Assembly (NCBI GenBank): GCA_947074245.1
Contig: CAMTOW010000171.1
Location: forward strand, 1-5,549
Length of the DNA stretch: 5,549 nucleotides
Reading direction: 5' to 3'
Origin: an uncultured Bacteroidales bacterium
Lineage (GTDB): Bacteria; Bacteroidota; Bacteroidia; Bacteroidales; JAUNSR01
The notes under the pieces were generated by a model that saw nothing but the letters and a program-made list of their open reading frames with translations, made no database searches and had not been told where the DNA came from. How positions within the stretch are numbered: position 1 is the stretch's first letter; every line of letters begins with the position of its first letter. A program made the position numbers and the translations under genes. Shown piece by piece: positions 1 through 5,549 of the stretch.

Positions 1-69
1 ATTCGGGTAAATAGACATTCGTAGATCGGATGTTGTGTTTTAATTTATTGATTAATAGTTGTTTATTGT

Positions 70-100
70 TTTGGTTGTAGTCTGAATAAAAAGAGTTTTG
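70..100 (+). promoter_or_regulatory. Candidate Bacteroidota-type promoter upstream of the SusC-like gene
   Basis: Bacteroidota housekeeping promoters have a -33 TTTG and a -7 TAnnTTTG element about 19-21 nt apart. Here TTTG at 70-73 is followed, after 19 nt, by GAGTTTTG at 93-100, which matches five of the six fixed positions of the -7 element. Transcription would then start near 105 and leave a leader of about 100 nt before the SusC-like gene. A second, weaker pairing is TTTG at 131-134 with TTCATTTG at 158-165, but its 23-nt spacer is long. The rest of 1-207 is AT-rich; I found no strong hairpin, operator-like repeat or terminator in it. No regulator gene is in the window, so control by an ECF sigma/anti-sigma pair or a hybrid two-component system cannot be judged. 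The match is to a short, loose consensus in AT-rich DNA and could be chance. Confidence 0.3.
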
Positions 101-213
101 ACAGACTTGTAGTACGGATGTAGAGCGTTTTTTGCAGAGTAGTTCTTGTAAAATATATTCATTTGTCGAAAGCGAAACTCTCATGCTACAGAGTAAAATT
201 AAAATCTATGCCA

Positions 214-3200
214 ATGAAAACAAACAGAATTTATCAATTGCAAGGAGTATTAAAGTGCTTATTATTCCTTATGCTATGGATGCCTATTTCTGCTTTCGCC
301 CAGCAGATAGACATCACGGGAACGGTTCTTGATGATAAGAACGAACCCATTATCGGGGCGAACGTCCTGGAAAAAGGAACGACCAACGGAACGATAACCG
401 ATTTCGACGGGAAATTCAAATTAAATGTCGATCCGAAAGCTACACTCGTAGTATCGTATATCGGCTATCAGGGACAAGAGGTTGCCGTAAACAATCGTAA
501 AACCATTCGTGTCATTTTATCGGAAGATACCGAAGTATTGGATGACGTTGTGGTGATCGGTTACGGAACCATGAAAAAAAGCGATATGACCGGAGCCATA
601 TCTTCTGTGGATGCCGGAGAATTAAGCAAACGAATTACAACCAACCCGGCGGAAGCGCTTCAGGGAAAAGTAGCCGGAGTGAACATCACCAAAGCCGGTG
701 GTAACGCGGGTGCGGGAGTTCAGGTGAAAATACGCGGTGTGAAGACGATGGGCGATAACAATCCTCTTTATATCATCGATGGTTTTCCCGGAGATATTGA
801 AAACGTGAATCCGCAAGATATCGAATCGATGGAGATTCTTAAAGATGGTGCGGCGGCGGCCATTTACGGGTCGGTAGCAGCCAACGGGGTGATCATCATC
901 ACGACTAAAAGCGGAAAGAAAGGAAACAATAAAGTTGATTTCGGTGCTTATGTGAGTTTCAATTCAGTCGCTAAAAAAATGGAGATGCTCAATGCATCCG
1001 AATATAAATCGATGCATAAGGCGATGTATGACAACTGGAACGCGTATGACGCGAAACGCGGAGGATCCGAACAGTATAATCTGCCTGCATACATAACCAA
1101 GGAAACGGGTATCGATACCGACTGGCAAGACGCCATGCTTCGTCACGGATTATCGCAGAACTATACGTTCAGTATGCGTGGAGGAAATGAAACCGCACAA
1201 TATTCGGTTTCATACAACCATTCGGACGAGAAAGGTATCTTCTTGGGAAATGACTTCCGTCAGGATAACGCCCGCATGAAAATGTCGTTGAACAAATACA
1301 TTTTTACGGTCGATGCCAATATGGCTTTCAAATTTACCGATAATCGTCAACCGGAATTCTCGATCAAAGAGATGTATATGATCTCACCATTGGTTCCGAT
1401 CTATGATGAAAACAATAAATACGGATTCGGACTAACCAATTTCGACGGTATTCCGAACAACCGAAACGTTATGGCGGACCATCATTATGAAACGACTCGC
1501 GACAAGCGTTACCATACGGTTGCCAATATCGGTGTAACGGCTAAATTCACACCCTGGTTGAGTTTCAAGACGAGCTATGCGTATCGTGGTGAACACCAGC
1601 GTCAGAGCTATCACGCTCCGGATTATATCGCCGATGAAAAAGCGAAACGGGAATATCCGTATTATAGCGAAACGACCGGCTATTGGGAAGAGCATCTTTG
1701 GGAAAACCTATTGAGTTTCAACAAAGACATTAAACAAAACAAGATCAATGCCGTGATCGGAACATCGGTAACCGGACAGAATTATAACTGGAATTCGGTT
1801 GGGGTAGAAGGTAAGAAGACGGTATATAAAGTAGAAAACGGATCGCTCGTTACGACCGAAATTCCGGGAGGATTCCTGGATAGCTCGTTCTCTACGATCG
1901 GTGCCGGCGCAGGAGGTACATTCAACGGAGAAGGCAGCCGATGGAAATACAATCGCGTATCCATATTCGGACGTGCCAACTACGCATACAGCAGTCGTTA
2001 TCTTGCTCAGTTTACATTACGCTATGACGGATCTTCGAAATTCGGTAAGAAAAGCCGTTGGGGATGTTTCCCGTCGGTGGCTTTGGGCTGGAGAATCAGT
2101 GAAGAAGAGTTCTTCCCGGAAAATCCGATCGTGAGCAATCTGAAGCTTCGCGGTAGCTGGGGGCGCTTAGGAAATGAAGGTGCGCTTGGTTATTATAACT
2201 TCCTGGCTTTGATCAGCACGTATAACAACAAATATCAGGGATACGTAAAAGGAAACGGCGATAATGCCTGGGCCGGAAGTATCGCTACGGGGCTTGAGAA
2301 CCGAAATCTGAAATGGGAAACCACCGACACGAAAAATATCGGTTTGGATTACGGGTTGTTCAACAATAAACTGACCGGATCGATCAACTACTATTATAAT
2401 AAGACCGAAGATTTGCTGATTACGAAAAAACTTGCTCCTTCAGCCGGGTTGGATAATCCGACATTGAATGTGGGTAAAATGAAAAACTCGGGTGTGGAGA
2501 TTGAGTTGAGCTATTCGGATAAAGTGGGGAAAGATTTTCAATATACGGTTGGCTTCAACTTGACGACGATCAATAACAAGGTGCTGGAACTGGCCGATAA
2601 AGATCAGGTATTGTTCGGCGAGGGTCTGAAATACGGAACGGAACATTTCCCGACACAAACCAAAGTGGGTAAACCGGTAGGTGGTTTCTGGCTTTACAAA
2701 AGCAACGGAATCTTCCAAACAGACGCTGAAGCCGGCGATTATAAAAACTCGCAAGGGGTAGCATATCAGCCGAATGCGGAAGCCGGAGATATTCGATTCG
2801 TGGATACGAACGGCGACGGAACAATCGATGAGGCGGATAAAGTGTTCTGCGGTTCGGGTATTCCGAAAGTGGAAGCGAACATCAACCTAAGCATGAGTTA
2901 CAAAGGATTCGACCTTTCGGCGGTATTGTCGAGCGCATGGGGATTCAAGATCTATAACGGAAACAAATATTTCTATGAAGGAATGAACTCCGGTTCCAAC
3001 TTCCTAAGATCATCTTTGAACGCATGGACGCCGGAAAACCGGAACACATCAATCCCGAGAGCGATCTATCAGGACCCGAACGGAAACATGCGTGAGTCGG
3101 ATCGCTTCCTTGAAAAAGGCGATTTCGTACGTCTTCGTCAGTTGCAGATCGGTTATACCATGCCGGAAAAACTATTGGCGAAAGTGTATATCGAACGAGT

Positions 3201-3357
3201 TCGCTTTTATGTGAGTGGCGAGAACTTATTCACCATTACGGGATATGACGGTATCGATCCGGAGTTTTCGAGAGCCAACGTATTGAATACGGGTATCGAC
3301 AAACTGATCTATCCGTTCACACGCTCCTATACGGTAGGGGTACAGCTGACATTCTAA
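214..3357 (+). CDS. SusC/RagA-family TonB-dependent outer-membrane transporter
   Basis: This is the barrel of a SusCD uptake complex in the outer membrane. It imports a ligand, usually an oligosaccharide, using TonB-ExbBD energy. From ATG 214 it has 1047 residues, within the family's usual range. A basic, hydrophobic signal peptide ends at SAFA (residue 29), before QQIDITG. A carboxypeptidase-regulatory-like domain covers about 34-105 (ITGTVLDDKNEPIIGANV, then a TDFDGKF motif). A TonB-box-like stretch, VLDDVVVIGYGT, begins at about 108. The plug follows, with the family signature MEILKDGAAAAIYGS and AANGVIIITTKSGKKG from residue 206. The barrel fills the rest, contains the usual DTNGDGTID loop (864-872) and ends in YTVGVQLTF with a terminal aromatic residue. 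There is no N-terminal STN domain, so signalling to an anti-sigma factor through this protein is not suggested. The frame is open back to TTG 163, and ATG 208 is an alternative start. I chose 214 because MKTNRIY gives the cleanest signal peptide. The substrate is unknown. Confidence 0.95.
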   Translation: MKTNRIYQLQGVLKCLLFLMLWMPISAFAQQIDITGTVLDDKNEPIIGANVLEKGTTNGTITDFDGKFKLNVDPKATLVVSYIGYQGQEVAVNNRKTIRVILSEDTEVLDDVVVIGYGTMKKSDMTGAISSVDAGELSKRITTNPAEALQGKVAGVNITKAGGNAGAGVQVKIRGVKTMGDNNPLYIIDGFPGDIENVNPQDIESMEILKDGAAAAIYGSVAANGVIIITTKSGKKGNNKVDFGAYVSFNSVAKKMEMLNASEYKSMHKAMYDNWNAYDAKRGGSEQYNLPAYITKETGIDTDWQDAMLRHGLSQNYTFSMRGGNETAQYSVSYNHSDEKGIFLGNDFRQDNARMKMSLNKYIFTVDANMAFKFTDNRQPEFSIKEMYMISPLVPIYDENNKYGFGLTNFDGIPNNRNVMADHHYETTRDKRYHTVANIGVTAKFTPWLSFKTSYAYRGEHQRQSYHAPDYIADEKAKREYPYYSETTGYWEEHLWENLLSFNKDIKQNKINAVIGTSVTGQNYNWNSVGVEGKKTVYKVENGSLVTTEIPGGFLDSSFSTIGAGAGGTFNGEGSRWKYNRVSIFGRANYAYSSRYLAQFTLRYDGSSKFGKKSRWGCFPSVALGWRISEEEFFPENPIVSNLKLRGSWGRLGNEGALGYYNFLALISTYNNKYQGYVKGNGDNAWAGSIATGLENRNLKWETTDTKNIGLDYGLFNNKLTGSINYYYNKTEDLLITKKLAPSAGLDNPTLNVGKMKNSGVEIELSYSDKVGKDFQYTVGFNLTTINNKVLELADKDQVLFGEGLKYGTEHFPTQTKVGKPVGGFWLYKSNGIFQTDAEAGDYKNSQGVAYQPNAEAGDIRFVDTNGDGTIDEADKVFCGSGIPKVEANINLSMSYKGFDLSAVLSSAWGFKIYNGNKYFYEGMNSGSNFLRSSLNAWTPENRNTSIPRAIYQDPNGNMRESDRFLEKGDFVRLRQLQIGYTMPEKLLAKVYIERVRFYVSGENLFTITGYDGIDPEFSRANVLNTGIDKLIYPFTRSYTVGVQLTF

Positions 3358-3375
3358 CTTTAAATTGAAAAGAAC

Positions 3376-4917
3376 ATGAAAAAATATATTTATCTATCGG
3401 TTATCTGTTGCGGTGCCCTGTTTACGACAGGGTGTGAAGATTTCTTAACCGTGACATCATCCGATCAATTGACGTCAGACAGCTTCTGGCGGGATCAGGC
3501 GGATGCTGAGGCCGGACTGGCTGCCGCATATTCTCAGCTCGAATACTATATTGATACCTGGGAGTTCGCCGAAGTTAAATGGCCCGTGGAGGCTTATCGC
3601 GAAGATATCATCAATATGGGTAGCGACGCGATGAATTATCCGAACTGGGTTGAGCTTTACAATTTCAGTTACACCAACGGTAATTCGCAGTTCAGCAACT
3701 ACTGGGCGAACAATTATAAAGGAATCAGTTTTTCCAATCAGGTGATTCAGAAAGTCGCGGGTATCCCCGAAAACGCCATCACGACGGATATACGCGAACA
3801 AATCGTCAATGAGGGTCATTTCCTTCGTGGTTATTATCACTTGAAACTGATTCTGAATTGGGAGAAAATCATTTTGCGCGATAAATACATCACGGATCCG
3901 GCTGATCTGAGCAAAGGTTTGTCCAGTCGCGAAGAGGGCTGGGATTTCATCATTTCTGATTTTCAGAAAGCGACACAGCTTCCGGCTTCGCACGATGCGG
4001 ACAATGTGGGACGCGCTACCCGCGGAGCTGCTTATGCTTATTTGGGATTCGCTTATCTGACGAGAGCATATGAGGAAACAGCTGAAAGAACGCAGTATCT
4101 GCAAAAGGCACTGGAAGCGTTTAATGAAGTAAAAGGATACTCGCTGGAGCGTAACTTCGCAAGTATGTTCGACGCAACCAACAAGAACTGCCCGGAATCG
4201 GTATTCGAATTGCAGACGTCAATGAACAGTGCCAACGGAGCCAACTACCGAACCCAGTTTCATCGCTGGATCGGATGTGCCGAATTATGGGGCTGGGATG
4301 AGATTATGCCGAGCGAGATTCTTCTTGATGAATTTATGAAAGAGGGCGAGATCGCTTCGACGGGTTTATATGACAGCCGACTATATCACACGATCTTCTA
4401 TCAGTGCGACCACTTCAATGACGGTAACGGCCGCGTCTTCGGTTATGATTATGACGAATGGTTCAACTATGAAGATGAAAACGGAGATTATGTCGCATAC
4501 AACCGCCCGGCATTCAAAAAGTTCCTGCCGGCGACCTTCGAAGCATTGGGGCAGAACTATTGTGCGATCAATATCCCGCTGATGCGTTATGCCAACGTAT
4601 TGCTGATGAAAGCCGAAGTGCTGAACGAACAGGGACAGACAAGCGCTGCAATCGAACTGATCAATGAAATCCGTGACATCCATGGTGATATGCCCGCTAT
4701 GACGGGTACATCTCAGGAAGATGTACGGGCGCAGATCGAACACGAACGTATGATCGAGTTTCCGCTTGAAAACTGGCGCTGGTATGATTTGCGCCGTTGG
4801 GGGAAACTAAAACCGGCGATGCAGAATGCCAACAGAAACGGATTTGATACGAACAAACATCAATTCTATCCTGTTCCGCTGACAGAGATTAACTCGAACA
4901 GTCAGATCAAAGAATAA
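3376..4917 (+). CDS. SusD/RagB-family nutrient-binding outer-membrane lipoprotein
   Basis: This is the surface lipoprotein partner of the SusC-like transporter; such proteins bind the ligand and close over the barrel. It has 513 residues, within the family range. The signal peptide ends in a lipobox, FTTGC, with lipidated Cys20, followed by acidic residues (EDFLTV) as in surface-exported Bacteroidota lipoproteins. The N-terminal SusD-like half (about 21-230) includes SDSFWRDQADAEAGLAAAYS, YWANNYKGISFSNQVIQKV and EGHFLRGYYHLKLILNW, all typical of the TPR-like helical scaffold. The C-terminal SusD/RagB half contains PLMRYANVLLMKAEVLNEQG and the diagnostic ERMIEFPLENWRWYDLRRWG at 457-476, then FYPVPLTEINSNSQIKE. 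The start lies 18 nt after the SusC-like stop, behind an A-rich stretch with no Shine-Dalgarno motif, so the two genes are surely co-transcribed. The tail stops at QIKE and lacks the common QNPGY-like ending. The ligand cannot be inferred. Confidence 0.95.
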   Translation: MKKYIYLSVICCGALFTTGCEDFLTVTSSDQLTSDSFWRDQADAEAGLAAAYSQLEYYIDTWEFAEVKWPVEAYREDIINMGSDAMNYPNWVELYNFSYTNGNSQFSNYWANNYKGISFSNQVIQKVAGIPENAITTDIREQIVNEGHFLRGYYHLKLILNWEKIILRDKYITDPADLSKGLSSREEGWDFIISDFQKATQLPASHDADNVGRATRGAAYAYLGFAYLTRAYEETAERTQYLQKALEAFNEVKGYSLERNFASMFDATNKNCPESVFELQTSMNSANGANYRTQFHRWIGCAELWGWDEIMPSEILLDEFMKEGEIASTGLYDSRLYHTIFYQCDHFNDGNGRVFGYDYDEWFNYEDENGDYVAYNRPAFKKFLPATFEALGQNYCAINIPLMRYANVLLMKAEVLNEQGQTSAAIELINEIRDIHGDMPAMTGTSQEDVRAQIEHERMIEFPLENWRWYDLRRWGKLKPAMQNANRNGFDTNKHQFYPVPLTEINSNSQIKE

Positions 4918-4944
4918 CGAATACAATTACAATATCATTTTTTT

Positions 4945-5549
4945 ATGTTGATTATAATCGGGACGATGATGCTTGGCGTATTGCTAGGCTACCTTTTGAA
5001 GACAAAACGGTTTGTAATGATCCACAAAGTGATTACAGGCCTGATATGGATACTCCTTTTTTTACTCGGACTGGAAGTGGGAGGCAATGAACGGATTGTA
5101 CATTCGTTGCCATCGCTCGGACTGGAAACCGTAGGTATCACCGTCGCGGCACTGCTGGGTAGTATGATCGCCGCTTGGATTCTGAGTAAGACATTGAGTA
5201 GGAAGCCCCTTTTTCAACATGAATCGAATCTCTCATCAACACACAACAACCCTGACACTCAAAAGGAAGAGGTATCTGATACCTCTTCCCCTTTGAGGGG
5301 GAGCGCGATCATCATTCTGTTCTTCCTGTTAGGTGTTTTCGTCGGTTATTTTAAGATTATTCCTCTCGAGTATTTTTTGGATAACATCAGTTACTATGCA
5401 TTGTGCATGTTGATGTTCAGCGTAGGTTTCGGAATCGGAAACGATCCGCAGACCATTCGGAATTTCCGATCCTTAAATCCGAGTCTGGTTTTTCTACCGT
5501 TCATGACGATTATCGGTACACTTGCCGGATGCGCTGTTCTCAGTCTTCT
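4945..5549 (+). CDS. lysO: LysO-family (DUF340) lysine exporter-like membrane protein, 3' end cut by window
   Basis: ATG 4945 opens a frame that runs off the window, giving 201 residues of a family whose E. coli member (YbjE/LysO), an inner-membrane L-lysine exporter, has about 300. Six hydrophobic segments are visible, at about 2-18, 28-46, 60-80, 120-136, 149-165 and 181-200. The first three, with LLFLLGLEVGGNERIV, match the small N-terminal DUF340 unit. The later ones, with MLMFSVGFGIGNDPQTIRNF and SLNPSLVFLPFMTIIGTLAG, match the larger core unit. A hydrophilic linker at about 81-118 (SRKPLFQHESN to SSPLRGS) joins them and is encoded partly by a palindrome. As I recall, many Bacteroidales encode the two units as adjacent separate genes. 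Here they share one frame, and an in-frame TTG (5293, residue 117) precedes RGSAIII where a separate second gene would start. The gene begins 27 nt after the SusD-like stop with no terminator between. The family call is firm; lysine as the substrate is inferred from the family. Confidence 0.82.
   Translation, partial: MLIIIGTMMLGVLLGYLLKTKRFVMIHKVITGLIWILLFLLGLEVGGNERIVHSLPSLGLETVGITVAALLGSMIAAWILSKTLSRKPLFQHESNLSSTHNNPDTQKEEVSDTSSPLRGSAIIILFFLLGVFVGYFKIIPLEYFLDNISYYALCMLMFSVGFGIGNDPQTIRNFRSLNPSLVFLPFMTIIGTLAGCAVLSL
5258..5301. repeat. Perfect 12-bp-arm palindrome with outer stem, inside the LysO-like linker
   Basis: GGAAGAGGTATC (5265-5276) and its exact reverse complement GATACCTCTTCC (5278-5289) flank a single T. 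Outside this core, CTCAAA (5258-5263) pairs with TTTGAG (5292-5297) across a small internal loop (A5264 against C5290-C5291). A second, mutually exclusive hairpin overlaps the right arm: CCCCT (5288-5292), TTG loop, AGGGG (5296-5300). The palindrome lies wholly inside the LysO-like reading frame, is read in frame as TQKEEVSDTSSPLRG, and sits in the non-conserved linker rather than in a membrane segment. It has no U-tract, so it is not a standard terminator. It could be a REP-like dispersed palindrome that landed in the gene, or an RNA hairpin acting at the junction of two protein units. Only one copy is visible here, so 'dispersed repeat' is unproven. Confidence 0.75.

Noticed and set aside
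98..103. TTGACA-like hexamer resembling a sigma-70 -35 box
   Set aside because: No matching TATAAT element lies at the usual spacing, and this phylum's main sigma factor uses a different consensus.
132..332. Short + strand open frame of 66 codons overlapping the SusC-like start
   Set aside because: It overlaps the signal peptide and first domain of a clearly real gene in another frame, and its translation shows no domain or signal.
841..888. Variant YGSVAANG in place of the common YGSRAANG in the SusC plug signature
   Set aside because: This position tolerates substitution in the family, and the surrounding signature is intact, so it does not suggest a broken protein.
2440..2824. Overlapping - strand open frames of 104 and 84 codons
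   Set aside because: Both are antisense to the conserved barrel region of the SusC-like gene and show no family features.
2803..2829. EF-hand or dockerin-like DTNGDGTID motif in the SusC-like protein
   Set aside because: This acidic loop is a standard part of the SusC barrel signature and does not indicate a cellulosome-type dockerin.
3475..4104. 209-codon open frame on the - strand
   Set aside because: It lies wholly antisense to the SusD-like gene, whose family motifs are intact, and its translation resembles no protein I recognise. It is a codon-usage shadow.
5258..5301. Palindrome as a rho-independent terminator
   Set aside because: No U-run follows either hairpin, and the palindrome lies within an open reading frame that continues into conserved membrane segments.

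Overview
The window looks like chromosomal DNA from a member of the Bacteroidota, most likely the order Bacteroidales. It carries a tandem SusC-like/SusD-like outer-membrane nutrient-uptake pair, a gene arrangement confined to that phylum. No Shine-Dalgarno purine tract precedes the starts, and an upstream site fits the phylum's own TTTG / TAnnTTTG promoter type. The sequence does not allow a genus call.

Layout, all on the + strand. Bases 1-207 are an AT-rich, apparently non-coding leader with one weak candidate promoter (70-100). A full-length SusC/RagA-family TonB-dependent transporter follows (214-3357). After 18 nt comes a full-length SusD/RagB-family surface lipoprotein (3376-4917). After another 27 nt comes the 5' part of a membrane protein of the LysO (DUF340) lysine-exporter family (4945 to the window end). 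No stretch over 300 bases lacks a gene. No tRNA, rRNA, CRISPR array, transposase or convincing terminator is visible.

The SusC and SusD proteins should work together. The SusD lipoprotein captures a ligand, usually a glycan, at the cell surface and acts as the lid of the SusC barrel, which imports it using TonB energy. No glycoside hydrolase, peptidase, surface glycan-binding protein or regulator lies in the window, so the substrate cannot be named. The LysO-like gene has no obvious link to this uptake role, but its closeness and lack of an intervening terminator allow read-through transcription.

The most unusual structure is in the LysO-like gene. A near-perfect palindrome (5258-5301) lies inside the reading frame and encodes part of a hydrophilic linker between two hydrophobic halves. 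As I recall, other Bacteroidales encode these halves as two adjacent genes. The second half starts in frame at a TTG codon (5293) inside the palindrome, where a separate gene would be expected to begin. This suggests either a gene fusion or two genes read as one ORF. Nothing else in the window points to a new system.
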